This document shows, one piece after another, positions 52,957 to 62,421 of a stretch of DNA of 64,000 nt. The DNA is taken from the NCBI RefSeq assembly GCF_902706605.1, contig NZ_CACSLH010000003.1:1-64000 (forward strand). The letters are read 5' to 3'. The notes beneath the pieces are model-generated. The model was not told the DNA's origin, made no database searches, and worked only from the letters and a program-made list of their open reading frames with translations. Numbering within the stretch: position 1 is the stretch's first letter; each line of letters opens with the position of its first letter. Made by a program: the position numbers and the translations under genes. The stretch comes from Enterococcus sp. CSURQ0835. GTDB taxonomy: Bacteria > Bacillota > Bacilli > Lactobacillales > Enterococcaceae.

Positions 52957-54699
52957 TCAAAAAGATCCACGATCGACTTCCCGCAAGTGTTGATACTTGC
53001 GGTTTTTTTGTGCCAAACTTTGCGGCGAACCTTCCATCGTGATCTGACCTGCTTCCACAAAAATCACACGATCCATCAAATCGATCCCTTGCAAGTGATG
53101 GGTGATCCAAATAATCGTTTGATCTTGTAGTTCCCGGAAAAAAGTATCTAGTAATGCTTGCTCCGTGATTGGATCTAATCCAACGGTCGGTTCATCTAAT
53201 AAAATAATCGGTACGTCTTGCAACAAGATTCGAGCTAAAGCTAAACGTTGCCGCTCGCCCCCTGAAAAACGTAAGCCGGCTTCATCAACGATCGTTTCTA
53301 ACTGTTGCGGTAAACTTTTAACTAAAGCTTCTAAACCGACTCGGCGTAAAACTTCCCACACACTAGCTTCACTGGCTTCTTCATTTCCTAAACGTAAATT
53401 ATTTAAGATCGTCGTGTGGAATAAATACGGATTTTGTTGGATCACGCCAATGACTTGGCTAATGTCATCGTCTAAATCAGCTGTATCCACTTCATTTAAC
53501 TGAATCGCACCTTGCGTTGGTCGCAAGTCGCCTCGAATCAAATGTGCTAATGTACTTTTCCCTGAACCACTTTTTCCTAAAAGAGCGATTTTTTCGCCGG
53601 GCGCGACCGTTAAGTCGATCCCCTTTAATACTTCAGAGCCTTGCGGATAAGCAAAATGAACAGCTTTAACGGCTAATTGATACGGTGCAGTCGGCATAAC
53701 TTTAGTGGTCGTGGCCGGTGTGATCTGCGGCAGCTGATTCAAGTTCGTTAAAGAGTCTTGGTAAATATTCGTTTCTTGCGCGGCCCCAGGTAGTGGAGCA
53801 AACGCATCGATCAATGGAAAGACCGTCAAGACAAAAGCTGCGATCCAATTGGCTGCTCCACCGTGATGCCCGACAAAGATTTGACTCGTAAACACCAAAA
53901 GACTCAATGCGATGATCCCAAAAATCAATTGCACGATTAGATCCCGTTTGCGATTAAAAGCTTGGACTTGACGCGTCACTTGACGTAACTTTTCTTCTGA
54001 ACGTTCATGCGCGGTAACATATTCTGCTCCTCGCTGACTAAAGATCCAATCTGAGATCCCTAGAACGTTGTCAGTCAAATCACGATACAATTCATTTTTC
54101 AACTGTTTTTGTTTTGTTTGCCGTGCGCCGTTAACGACCACCGACCATGCCGGCACCACCCAAACGATGATCCCTAACAACAAGAGCATGAATAAAGCGA
54201 AGAAAACAGAAAAATAGCCTAGTAATAAAATGATCAGTCCATATAAGACCCAAGCGATCACAGTCGGTAAGATCGTTCTTAAATAGAGATTTTGTAAATG
54301 ATTGATATCTTCAGCTAGTAAACCGAGAATATCACCTGTTTTATAGCGCGTCTTAAAAAAGATCGCGTCTTGTTCTAAAGTCTCATACAATTTCACTCGC
54401 AAGCCTGAAGTCATCTTCAACACCCAATTGTGACTGACTAGACGTTCGACATAGCGGAAAACCGGTCGACCGATCCCAAATGCTCGAGTCAAAACGATCG
54501 GGATATAAATGAGCAAAATATTTTCCGGTAACGCGGCTGAGCGACTGATCAAAAAACCCGAGGTAAACATTAAGGCACTCCCACAAATAAACGTCAAAAT
54601 CCCCAACGAAATCGCCAGGATCAAACTTTTGCGGTACTGCTTTAAAAAGGGTCTGACCCACGTATCGTGTTTGAGTGCGGTCCATTCAGTTTTTCTCAT
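52957..54699 (-). CDS. cydC: CydC-type ABC transporter subunit (cytochrome bd assembly)
   Basis: A 580-residue half ABC exporter: membrane domain (about 20-310), then an ATPase with Walker A GKSGSGKST, signature FSGGERQRLAL, Walker B IILLDEPTVGLD and TIIWITHHLQG. The last gene of cydABDC; its ATG overlaps the stop of the preceding gene by four bases. With its partner it forms the heterodimer that exports thiols (cysteine/glutathione) or moves heme, needed for assembly of cytochrome bd. The C/D names are swapped in some Firmicute annotations. Confidence 0.9.
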   Translation of the reverse strand: MRKTEWTALKHDTWVRPFLKQYRKSLILAISLGILTFICGSALMFTSGFLISRSAALPENILLIYIPIVLTRAFGIGRPVFRYVERLVSHNWVLKMTSGLRVKLYETLEQDAIFFKTRYKTGDILGLLAEDINHLQNLYLRTILPTVIAWVLYGLIILLLGYFSVFFALFMLLLLGIIVWVVPAWSVVVNGARQTKQKQLKNELYRDLTDNVLGISDWIFSQRGAEYVTAHERSEEKLRQVTRQVQAFNRKRDLIVQLIFGIIALSLLVFTSQIFVGHHGGAANWIAAFVLTVFPLIDAFAPLPGAAQETNIYQDSLTNLNQLPQITPATTTKVMPTAPYQLAVKAVHFAYPQGSEVLKGIDLTVAPGEKIALLGKSGSGKSTLAHLIRGDLRPTQGAIQLNEVDTADLDDDISQVIGVIQQNPYLFHTTILNNLRLGNEEASEASVWEVLRRVGLEALVKSLPQQLETIVDEAGLRFSGGERQRLALARILLQDVPIILLDEPTVGLDPITEQALLDTFFRELQDQTIIWITHHLQGIDLMDRVIFVEAGQITMEGSPQSLAQKNRKYQHLREVDRGSF

Positions 54700-56414
54700 G
54701 TCCGCTCTCCTCTCATACTCGTGACTAATCGGACAAAAGCGCCTTTTCGAGCTAACAATTCAGCTAGCGTTCCTTGTTCGACGATCTGCCCGTGTTCCAT
54801 CACCAATAGATAATCCATTTCTTTAGCCCAATGTAACCGATGGGTCGCAAAGAAAACTAAGTGATCTTTCATCAGTGGAAGCATCTTTTCTTTTAACTCG
54901 ACTTCGGTTTCAATATCTAAATGCGCAGTCGGTTCATCAAACAATAAGATTTTCCGTTTGCGATCTAAAAATGAACGTGCCAGTGCGATCCGTTGTGCTT
55001 GACCGCCGCTTAAATTGCGCTCACCTTCCCCTAAAACGGTGTCCAGTCCTTGTGGCAGTTCCTGGACAAGTGAGGTCAACCCCACCGCATCAATCGCGGC
55101 TAAGATCTCAGCTTCACTAGCTTCCGGTGTGTAAAACGCAACATTTTCACGGATCGATAGTTGAAAGATATAAGGATTTTGTGGTAAATAAATCAATTGC
55201 TTTTGCCAATCCGCTTGCTCAAAAGCAGTTATTTGTTGTTGATCGAGCTGGATCTTTCCTTGGTCTGGACGCAAGAAACCACTGAGCAAATTGATCAAGG
55301 TCGATTTGCCCGAACCGCTCACCCCGATGATCCCGATTTTTTTGAAGCCTTTCACAGCTAAAGAGATCTGGCTTAAAGCCGGCTTTTGGTCATACGTAAA
55401 TGCGACATCTGTGAGCATCAACTGACTCGTAGCTTGCCAAACTGGTAACTGCTGGGACTTTAGCGGTGGCTTTTGTAAAGCTAAAATCGTTTGGATTGCG
55501 GAAAAAGCATTTTTCCCATCTAACGTAGCATGGTAATCTCCTGCAAAATCACGAATCGGTAAAAAATATTCCGTTGCTAAAATCAAAACAGTCAAAGCTG
55601 GAAATAATAAGATTTTTACTTCGATCAAACGCAAACCTAAAAAAACGGCGACCACTGCAACCGATAAAGTAGTAAAAAAATCTAAGGCAAAAGTTGATAA
55701 GATCGCGATCTTCAACGTATTCATTGTAGCTTTTCGGAAACGTTCACTCGTTTTAAAAATGCTTTTACTGTAATTTTTACTCAAGCCAAAATACTTAAGG
55801 GTATCGATCCCTCGCAACGAATCGATAAAATGATTCGATAACAGTTGAAACGTTTGGTACTGCTTATCGGCTTTACTTTGTGCCGCATAGCCTAAAATGA
55901 TCATGAACAAAATGATCAAAGGAAAAACTAAAAGCAACGTAAGCCCTGAACGCCAATCCAGTAAAAAAACAGCCACTAAAATGATCCAAGGAATCAGCAT
56001 CAAATTAACGATCTTCGCGAAGATTAAATGCAAGTATTCTTCCACTTGATGGATTCCTTCTAGTGCCATCGTCGTCATGCTACCAGTCCCGCGTTCTTGT
56101 ACGATTTTGGGCCCTAAATAAAAAAGCTGCTGGAGTAATTCATTTCGCAGCTTCGTGGCATTTTTTTCCGCAAACCGATCTAATAGCCGATCACGGCTGA
56201 AAATGATCCCTTGGCGAGCGCTGTACGCGACTAAAAATAAAGCAAGCCAACGCCATTGTTCACTGATTACTTGACCTTCCCACAAATGAGTGATCGCTAA
56301 AGCCAAGAAAAAAGCTTGTCCAATGATAAAGATTGCTTGTAGAAACGCGAGTCCTACAAGCAATCCTAACATTTTTTTGGCACCAGGAAGTTTTAATAAT
56401 GCCTTGTCGATCAT
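54696..56414 (-). CDS. cydD: CydD-type ABC transporter subunit (cytochrome bd assembly)
   Basis: A 572-residue half ABC exporter with an N-terminal membrane domain (LLVGLAFLQAIFIIGQAFFL onward) and an ATPase: Walker A GVSGSGKST, signature LSGGQAQRIAL, Walker B ILLFDEPTAHLD, FFATHRLHW. Four-base overlaps with both cydB and cydC show tight translational coupling and a fixed ratio of the two transporter halves. Partner of the next gene. Confidence 0.9.
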   Translation of the reverse strand: MIDKALLKLPGAKKMLGLLVGLAFLQAIFIIGQAFFLALAITHLWEGQVISEQWRWLALFLVAYSARQGIIFSRDRLLDRFAEKNATKLRNELLQQLFYLGPKIVQERGTGSMTTMALEGIHQVEEYLHLIFAKIVNLMLIPWIILVAVFLLDWRSGLTLLLVFPLIILFMIILGYAAQSKADKQYQTFQLLSNHFIDSLRGIDTLKYFGLSKNYSKSIFKTSERFRKATMNTLKIAILSTFALDFFTTLSVAVVAVFLGLRLIEVKILLFPALTVLILATEYFLPIRDFAGDYHATLDGKNAFSAIQTILALQKPPLKSQQLPVWQATSQLMLTDVAFTYDQKPALSQISLAVKGFKKIGIIGVSGSGKSTLINLLSGFLRPDQGKIQLDQQQITAFEQADWQKQLIYLPQNPYIFQLSIRENVAFYTPEASEAEILAAIDAVGLTSLVQELPQGLDTVLGEGERNLSGGQAQRIALARSFLDRKRKILLFDEPTAHLDIETEVELKEKMLPLMKDHLVFFATHRLHWAKEMDYLLVMEHGQIVEQGTLAELLARKGAFVRLVTSMRGERT

Positions 56415-57430
56415 CCTTGTGCCCCCACAGAATGCGGATGTTTGATCCGTTTTCTAAAGACATAGTATGCCCACCCGGTATAAGCTAAAACAAATGGCAA
56501 CAGCGTGCAAGCAACGATCGTCATAATCTTCAACGTATAAGGCGATGAAGAAGCATTTGCGATCAAAAGATCATACTGTGAGCCCAAAGAACTGATCAAC
56601 ACCCGTGGGAATAAACCGCTAAACAGCAAGACTACTAAGGCGACCATCGTCAAACCACTAGCTAAAAAGGCGAGCAGTTCGCGTTTTTTGACCACTGCGA
56701 TATTTGCTACAACAGTCAACGCAACGATTCCCACTAATAGGAGTAGCGTTGAAAGCAAATGCCGATCGAAAAAGTCGGTCTTGAAAAAGAGCAAGATAGC
56801 AAATACGACTAAGCCAACGTATAAAACCCCATAAAAAAGCTGAGCATAATTCCGGGCTCGTTCTCTGACCGGCCCCAACGTTTTTAACGCGATATAATTC
56901 AAGCCGTGCAAGTAACACAACAAGGTCAATGCCACCCCACCTACTAGTGAGAAGAGATTGATGTAATCCGTAAAGTGCGCAGTCATATTGCCATTTTCAT
57001 CGATCGGCATTCCTTGGATCAAGCTGATAAATAAGATCCCAAAGAAAAACGGTACGATAAAACTCCCAATAGCCAGCGTCCAGTTCCAAAGATTTTTACG
57101 TTCAGTTGGCATCCGATGACGAAATTCAAACGAAACGCCCCGAATGATCAACCCAAATAAAATAATGAACAAGATCAAATAATAACCACTGAACAATGAA
57201 GCATACCAATACGGAAACGACGCAAACATCGCGCCCCCAGCCGTTAATAACCACACTTCATTACCATCCCACAGCGGACCAATCGTCGAGACGATCTGAT
57301 CTTTTTCTCCTTCACCATGAGCCAGTGTCTGAACTGACATCCCTACACCAAAGTCAAAGCCCTCTAAAAAGAAGAAGCCGGAAAACAAGACTGCGATCAA
57401 AATAAACCATAATAATTGTAAGCCGCTCAT
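56411..57430 (-). CDS. cydB: cytochrome bd ubiquinol/menaquinol oxidase subunit II
   Basis: A 339-residue eight- or nine-helix subunit of cytochrome bd. It shows LFSGFFFLEGFDFGVGMSVQ at the N-terminus, GPLWDGNEVWLLTAGGAMFA and ALKTLGPVRERARN. It supports the heme-bearing subunit I in reducing O2 to water with quinol electrons. Its start overlaps the cydA stop by one base, and its end overlaps the following ABC gene. Confidence 0.95.
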   Translation of the reverse strand: MSGLQLLWFILIAVLFSGFFFLEGFDFGVGMSVQTLAHGEGEKDQIVSTIGPLWDGNEVWLLTAGGAMFASFPYWYASLFSGYYLILFIILFGLIIRGVSFEFRHRMPTERKNLWNWTLAIGSFIVPFFFGILFISLIQGMPIDENGNMTAHFTDYINLFSLVGGVALTLLCYLHGLNYIALKTLGPVRERARNYAQLFYGVLYVGLVVFAILLFFKTDFFDRHLLSTLLLLVGIVALTVVANIAVVKKRELLAFLASGLTMVALVVLLFSGLFPRVLISSLGSQYDLLIANASSSPYTLKIMTIVACTLLPFVLAYTGWAYYVFRKRIKHPHSVGAQG

Positions 57431-58845
57431 TAGCTCATCGCCTCCTTATCAAAAGGATCATTGTTACTAGCCGCATCTTTTGCCAATTGCCGTTCTTCAA
57501 AGTTTGGCCCTTTTTGCAATTCACGCCGAACGAGGTAGATCATTGTGATAGCCAGACCGGAAAACAGCAAGAAGTAGACGATATTTGAAATCAACAGCGA
57601 GGTGACCGAAACATTCGGTGACACACTTTCTTCGATCGTAAATAACCCGTAGACGGTCCACGGATAACGACCAAATTCTGTCACGAACCAACCGGTACTG
57701 TTGGCGATAAATGGTACGAACGTACATAAACCTAATAGCCGCAGCAGCCATCGTTTTTCATATAAAATCGCTTTTTTCTTCCGCGTGAAAAACAATCCGA
57801 ATGCCGAAACTAAAAACATCAGAACGCCAAAACCGGCCATGATCCGAAAACTCCAAAACAGTGTATTGACTGGTGGATAATAATCCCGTTTGCCATATTT
57901 TTCCGTCAACTCTCGATTGACAGTGTCCATTCCTTTAACGGCACCAGTTGGTTTCCCATACGACAAGATACTCAACATGTAAGGGATCTCCACCCCAAAC
58001 ACTCGCTTGTGCTCTCGCGTATTGGCCCACGCAACTAAAGTCCACGCAGCTGGATCTCCCGTGTCCTCGTAGGTACCTTCCATGGCAGCAAATTTCATCG
58101 GTTGATCTTCAATCAACGCTTTCATTTGTAAATCTCCCACCCCCATAACAGCGATCGAACCAAATAATGATAGCACTAAGCCGATGCGGATAGTTTTTTT
58201 GAATAAATCTTTTTCTTGGACTTTGTCTTTTAATAATTGAAACGCAGATAATCCTGCCACGATAATCCCGCCCATCGTAATAGCACCAGCGATCACGTGG
58301 AAAAATTCATACCAGACTTGATGATTGGCAAGCAAAGCTCCAAAGTCCGTCATCTCTGCCCGACCATTGCGCAGTGTGTATCCAACTGGATGTTGCATAA
58401 AACTATTGGCGGCTAAGATCCACAGTGCGGATAACATCGAGCCAGCTGTGACCAACCACATGAACAAAACATGGACTTTTGGTTTGACTCGATCCCATGT
58501 AAAAATCCACAACCCTAAAAATGTTGATTCCATGAAAAAGGCCAGCAATGCTTCAACGGCTAACGGTGCGCCAAAAATGTCGCCGACAAAGCGCGAATAA
58601 TCAGACCAGTTCATTCCAAACTGAAATTCTTGAATAATACCTGTGACTACACCAACTGCAAAGCTTAATAGAAAAATATTCCCCCAAAATTTTGCCATTT
58701 GTCGATACTTGTCATTTTTCGTTTTGACATACAATGTCTCCATGATCGCCACGACCAAAGCTAGTCCAATTGAAAACGGCACGAAGAAAAAATGAAAAAC
58801 CGTCGTCATCGCAAACTGGAACCTGGCCAACGTCACAATATCCAT
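57430..58845 (-). CDS. cydA: cytochrome bd oxidase subunit I
   Basis: A 471-residue multi-helix subunit that carries the hemes b558, b595 and d. It shows LARFQFAMTTVFHFFFVPFS with the heme His, EFQFGMNWSDYSRFVGDIFG, and ESTFLGLWIFTWDRV. The quinol loop is short, as in Firmicutes. The ATG was chosen because of its AAAGGAGGG site; the longer open frame was rejected. It is the first gene of cydABDC. The enzyme needs heme, which enterococci must often take up, so respiration would be heme-dependent. Confidence 0.95.
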   Translation of the reverse strand: MDIVTLARFQFAMTTVFHFFFVPFSIGLALVVAIMETLYVKTKNDKYRQMAKFWGNIFLLSFAVGVVTGIIQEFQFGMNWSDYSRFVGDIFGAPLAVEALLAFFMESTFLGLWIFTWDRVKPKVHVLFMWLVTAGSMLSALWILAANSFMQHPVGYTLRNGRAEMTDFGALLANHQVWYEFFHVIAGAITMGGIIVAGLSAFQLLKDKVQEKDLFKKTIRIGLVLSLFGSIAVMGVGDLQMKALIEDQPMKFAAMEGTYEDTGDPAAWTLVAWANTREHKRVFGVEIPYMLSILSYGKPTGAVKGMDTVNRELTEKYGKRDYYPPVNTLFWSFRIMAGFGVLMFLVSAFGLFFTRKKKAILYEKRWLLRLLGLCTFVPFIANSTGWFVTEFGRYPWTVYGLFTIEESVSPNVSVTSLLISNIVYFLLFSGLAITMIYLVRRELQKGPNFEERQLAKDAASNNDPFDKEAMS

Positions 58846-58908
58846 AGTAGTCCCTCCTTTTTGAAAATTCTGATAACGGGCCGTCACCACTGACACGTTG
58901 TCACTTTT

Positions 58909-58937
58909 AATATACCGTGAAAGCGGTAAAAAACCAA
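58909..58937 (-). promoter_or_regulatory. cydA promoter with cre-like site in the spacer
   Basis: TTGGTT, 17-base spacer, TATATT on the minus strand. The spacer is occupied by the plus-strand sequence TGAAAGCGGTAAAA (58918-58931), one position off the cre consensus TGNAANCGNWNNCW. CcpA binding would block the promoter. Confidence 0.55.
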
Positions 58938-59070
58938 ATATTTTAATTACAGTCGTCTTATCAAAAATTCAACGACCTTAGTAGAAAAAGCGATAAGTTT
59001 TTTCGCGACAAGTATGGTTTAATAAAAGGGAATCTATTCTGTAACTTACTGAACACTTCTTAAAAACTTT

Positions 59071-59110
59071 AAAAAGCCTTGATCGGTCTCAAAACTGCTC
59101 AAGGCTTTTA
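59071..59110. terminator. hairpin between divergent genes
   Basis: An 11-bp stem with a T run on either strand; it does not follow any known gene. Confidence 0.5.
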
Positions 59111-59207
59111 ACTATGGCGAGCAAATTGATTCACGGCTAAACAAATCATTTGCTAAATTCAGCCGAGAGTAGATAATAAAGGCAAAAAAATTAAGGAGGT
59201 CTTTTTT

Positions 59208-59888
59208 ATGAAAAAAGAAATCCCGATCCATGAAACGCTAGGCATCGGCTCCTTACTCGCTATTGCAGCCGGCGGATTGGATGCTTATAGTTATCTCGTT
59301 CACGGCGAAGTTTTTGCCGGACTACAAACAGGGAATTTGATTTTACTCGGCATTCATTTGCTGGGAAAAAACCAAGGTCAGATCAGCCACTATTTGACTG
59401 CGATTACGGCTTTTGCTTTAGGGACGATCATCAGCCGCATCATTCAACGACGCTTCAACGAATTTTCATTTGCTGGGGCGCGGCAATTATTTGTCATCGT
59501 TTGGGAAATCAGCTTTATGGTATTCGTTGCACTTTTTTCTAACGTCTTGCCAGATGCTTTAGCCAGTGCGCTATTGTCGATTGCAGCTGCTGCCCAACTG
59601 CAAGAATTCAGACGTTTAAAAGACGGCGCCTTTACTTCCCTTATGATGACCGGAAACTTGCGACAATTAGCAGCGAGCTTTGTTGATGGCTTCCTTTATC
59701 ATAATGCCAAAGCGCGTGAACAAGTCCGGGATACGTTCGTCATCATTATGAGTTTTGTTTTAGGCGCTGCCGCAACGAGTTGTCTTGTGACCTACTTACA
59801 TGGAGCTGCGATTTTATTTTCTAGCAGCCTGCTACTACTCGCACTTTTAATCATCTTCACTCAAGCTAAAAAAGCGGTTCGAGCTTAA
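59208..59888 (+). CDS. DUF1275 (YoaK-type) membrane protein
   Basis: A 226-residue membrane protein of the DUF1275/YoaK family with about six helices. The family signature is seen in the first half (AGGLDAYSYLVHGEVFAGLQ, TGNLILLGIHL) and AFTSLMMTGNLRQLA. Function unknown; a role in transport or stress has been suggested for relatives. AAGGAGG precedes the ATG. It stands alone, followed by a weak hairpin AGCGGTTCG / CGAACCGCT at the stop codon. Confidence 0.88.
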   Translation: MKKEIPIHETLGIGSLLAIAAGGLDAYSYLVHGEVFAGLQTGNLILLGIHLLGKNQGQISHYLTAITAFALGTIISRIIQRRFNEFSFAGARQLFVIVWEISFMVFVALFSNVLPDALASALLSIAAAAQLQEFRRLKDGAFTSLMMTGNLRQLAASFVDGFLYHNAKAREQVRDTFVIIMSFVLGAAATSCLVTYLHGAAILFSSSLLLLALLIIFTQAKKAVRA

Positions 59889-59906
59889 CGCTGCGAACCG
59901 CTCTTC

Positions 59907-60086
59907 TTATGATTGAGGCACACGAAAATAAGCTGCTTCTTGTTCTTGTAACCTTTGCCGTTCTGCTTGATTGTACCAAGGTGAGACTGTAGAAGCTAAC
60001 ACATCGTTGAGTAAATAAACGAAGCTGTTGATAAACATCGCTAAACTGGCTGAACCATGCTGGTGTGAAATAAACCATAAAACCAT
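59907..60086 (-). CDS. small protein, 59 aa
   Basis: A 59-residue ORF: MVLWFISHQHGSASLAMFIN, a hydrophobic stretch (FINSFVYLLNDVLAS), then YNQAERQRLQEQEAAYFRVP. The charged, helix-prone C-terminal half and the mixture of residues look coding, and the ORF fills the gap between its two neighbours on either strand. The ribosome site is weak (GGGATTAG region). It lies upstream of nothing on its strand; it follows the Cof gene in opposite order. Function unknown. Confidence 0.5.
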   Translation of the reverse strand: MVLWFISHQHGSASLAMFINSFVYLLNDVLASTVSPWYNQAERQRLQEQEAAYFRVPQS

Positions 60087-60114
60087 TTAAACTAATCCCG
60101 AAGTCACTCGCCTA

Positions 60115-60924
60115 TTAGAAAACAAATTTTTCGATTGCTTCGCTGACACCGTCTTCTTGATTCGTAGCCACGATTTGATCAGCTGCCGTTTTCACATCTG
60201 GCGTTCCATTTCCCATCGCGATTCCCAGTCCGGCATAACGAATCATAGCCAAATCATTTTCTGCATCACCGATCGCCATCACTTCAGCTTGCTTGATTCC
60301 AAGATACTCCGCTAATTCTTTTAATGCTTCCCCTTTATTGGTTTGCTTATTCAAAAATTCATAGAAATACGGCGCACTTTGGACCATCGTATAGTTTTCG
60401 TGAAATGCTGGTGGGATCTGTTTGATCGCTTGACTCAAAATCTCCGGCTCATCGATCATCATCATTTTGATAATTTTAAGTTCTTCAGTGATCTCTTCAG
60501 GCGTTCGGTATTTGATCGGCATATTAACTAAATAAGCTTCATGGACCGTATACGGACTGATATCACGATTTGACGTATAGATCGTATCTTCTGTGGTCGT
60601 GTGAAGGTGAACCTTTAATTGCCGAGCTAACGTATCGATTTGTAAATAATCGTCATGGCTCAACGTGTGACATGCGATCACTTCTTGTGTATGAGTATTT
60701 AGAACTAAACCGCCGTTATACGTCACGACATAATCTTCACTGTCAGTCAGTCCTAGTGTCGCCAAATGTTCACTGACGCCAGGTAACGGCCGGCCTGTAC
60801 ATAAAACGATTTTAACGCCTTTTTCTTTCGCTTGTTTGATTGTTGCACAGACTTTCGGACTAATCCTGCTGTGTTCATTTAATAAAGTACCATCCATATC
60901 AATGGCAACGAGTTTGATTGGCAT
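60115..60924 (-). CDS. Cof-type HAD-superfamily sugar phosphatase
   Basis: A 269-residue HAD hydrolase of class IIB (Cof/YidA). Motif I is LVAIDMDGTLLNEHS, motif II LCTGRPLPG, motif III the Lys in NKGEALKELAE, and motif IV IGDAENDLAMIRYAGLG. These dephosphorylate sugar phosphates or flavin/pyridoxal phosphates; the substrate is unknown. The ATG follows AGGAGGG; an upstream open frame was not used. Monocistronic. Confidence 0.92.
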   Translation of the reverse strand: MPIKLVAIDMDGTLLNEHSRISPKVCATIKQAKEKGVKIVLCTGRPLPGVSEHLATLGLTDSEDYVVTYNGGLVLNTHTQEVIACHTLSHDDYLQIDTLARQLKVHLHTTTEDTIYTSNRDISPYTVHEAYLVNMPIKYRTPEEITEELKIIKMMMIDEPEILSQAIKQIPPAFHENYTMVQSAPYFYEFLNKQTNKGEALKELAEYLGIKQAEVMAIGDAENDLAMIRYAGLGIAMGNGTPDVKTAADQIVATNQEDGVSEAIEKFVF

Positions 60925-61029
60925 TGCTGTCCCTCCTAAAAAAATTCCTCGTTTCATCATACGAGTTCTTGAACGCTGCGTCAATCGAGATTAAAAACTT
61001 GTTACACTTCGATCGGTGAGCTAAAAAAA

Positions 61030-61055
61030 GAAGCTAAGAACAACGCCTTAGCTTC
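61030..61055 (-). terminator. terminator of the FNT channel gene
   Basis: GAAGCTAAG / CTTAGCTTC with seven T on the minus strand. Confidence 0.8.
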
Positions 61056-61064
61056 TCCATCTAT

Positions 61065-61943
61065 TTAATCGACATAATCAGTTTCAGTTTTATTTAACCA
61101 AGCATAGCCTAGTCCCATTACTAATCCGCCACCGATGAAGTTGCCGATCAAGGTGAAGAATAAATTGTGGACTACATTTGCCGCCGTCAACTCAGGAATC
61201 GCTCCATGAGAAGCAAAGAAGGCTAATGAAAAGGCTGGGAAGTTGGCGATCACGTGTTCATAACCTAAGAAAGCAAAGATGAAAATGATGAAGATGATTG
61301 ACATAACTTTGGCTGCGTCATCTTTCATGCGCAAGCTAGCTAAAACGGCGATATTTACGACGATGTTGGCAAACATCCCTTCTACCAAAATCTGACTGGT
61401 AGATTTTGCCAATTTACTACCGATCGCGGTAAACATATAATTCGTCGTTTCCATATGTTGAAACGGCCCTGTCAATGAAACTAAATAGCCAAACAACACA
61501 CCGCCGACTAAGTTGAAAAAGATACAAGTAACTAATAATTTGATTGCAGTCGAGAAATTCATTTTTTTGCGATACATTCCAACGACTGAATACAACATAT
61601 TTGAAGTGCCTAGTTCAGCATTTAAATATAAGATCATGACAAGCGACCAACTGAACATAAACGCATACGTCATTTTTTCTAAACCTGGAATCGCATGTTC
61701 TGTTTTAATCGCGATGTAAAAAGCAACCGCGGTCCCTAGTGTTAAGAACATACAAGCTAAGACCGCACGAACTGCGTAACGACTATAGCTTCCATTTAAT
61801 AATTGCAATTTTTTCTTGATTGAATAATCGATTTGGGTCATCATTGGTGATTCTGTTAGCTCGTTTGTTTTTGCTTCGACTTTAGTTCCAACCTCTTCTT
61901 CCACTGGCAATGACATCTCTTCATCGATCCCCATCATTTTCAT
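61065..61943 (-). CDS. formate/nitrite transporter (FNT) family channel
   Basis: A 292-residue FNT pentameric channel with six helices. It shows the FNT-type LNAELGTSNMLYSVVGMYRK, LVTCIFFNLVGGVLFGYLVS, and LIGNFIGGGLVMGLGYAWLN. The first 45 residues are an acidic, Met- and Glu-rich cytoplasmic extension (DEEMSLPVEEEVGTKVEAKT), longer than in FocA. With pflB in the same region, formate export during fermentation is the likely role; nitrite or another small anion is possible. The ATG follows GGAAGGAA. Confidence 0.9.
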   Translation of the reverse strand: MKMMGIDEEMSLPVEEEVGTKVEAKTNELTESPMMTQIDYSIKKKLQLLNGSYSRYAVRAVLACMFLTLGTAVAFYIAIKTEHAIPGLEKMTYAFMFSWSLVMILYLNAELGTSNMLYSVVGMYRKKMNFSTAIKLLVTCIFFNLVGGVLFGYLVSLTGPFQHMETTNYMFTAIGSKLAKSTSQILVEGMFANIVVNIAVLASLRMKDDAAKVMSIIFIIFIFAFLGYEHVIANFPAFSLAFFASHGAIPELTAANVVHNLFFTLIGNFIGGGLVMGLGYAWLNKTETDYVD

Positions 61944-62237
61944 AATGTTCCTTCCTTCTATCCTTATTCATACTTAGTTCATAAATAATATACTCGCATG
62001 ATAACGTATTTTCAGCACGTTTTCAACTTTTTTACACTACTATTCAAAAGAAAACGCCAATTATTTGTTAACCTCATTTATTAATAACTGCAGTTCCCAT
62101 TGGATCTTCAGTTTGCTTCAAACGGCTAGTTTCATTTGACGACAAACACTCGAATTCATTTAAATAATCTTAAGTCTAAATCAAAGATAGTTAAACAAAA
62201 CTTAACAGCTGAAGTTGAGTCACGTAAAATCATTCTA
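61944..62237. other. AT-rich intergenic region
   Basis: It holds the presumed FNT promoter. No convincing gene, repeat or operator was seen. Short overlapping ORFs on both strands are probably chance. Confidence 0.35.
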
Positions 62238-62378
62238 TGGTCACCACCTGCTATACGATCCAAGCTGCTAATCTCGCGAAACTTGAAGCCTTCTTCAACT
62301 TTATCAAACACTATTATCCAGTCAAAGATATGAGCGGTGAGCCTCCAATTTTTGAATCCCGCTTTATTATGAGCTAAA
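62238..62378 (+). CDS. possible small protein or gene fragment, 46 aa
   Basis: A 46-residue ORF, MVTTCYTIQAANLAKLEAFF ... YYPVKDMSGEPPIFESRFIM, whose residue mix looks coding (paired Phe/Tyr, charged helix, Pro turns). There is no ribosome site, and a stop lies just upstream in frame, so it may be a decayed remnant rather than a working gene. Unrecognised. Confidence 0.3.
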
Positions 62379-62405
62379 AAGGACAACTGCGTAACGCAGC
62401 TGTCC
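62377..62405 (-). terminator. terminator of the 79-aa gene
   Basis: GGACAGCTGCG / CGCAGTTGTCC with a T run on the minus strand. Confidence 0.8.
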
Positions 62406-62421
62406 CTTAATTGACTTATTT

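Larger units (their letters stand above)
58846..59207. other. control region between cydA and the DUF1275 gene
   Basis: Gene-free. It holds the cydA promoter with a cre-like site, the inverted repeat TGACA-CGT-TGTCA (58891-58903) between promoter and ribosome site, and a hairpin AAAAGCCTTGA / TCAAGGCTTTT (59071-59109) that lies between two divergent genes and could be an attenuator or the end of a small RNA. Confidence 0.55.

Noticed and set aside
62136-62386. Overlapping ORFs on both strands before the 79-aa gene
   Set aside because: Neither has a ribosome site; only the 46-residue frame inside has a coding-like residue mix, and it is listed at low confidence.
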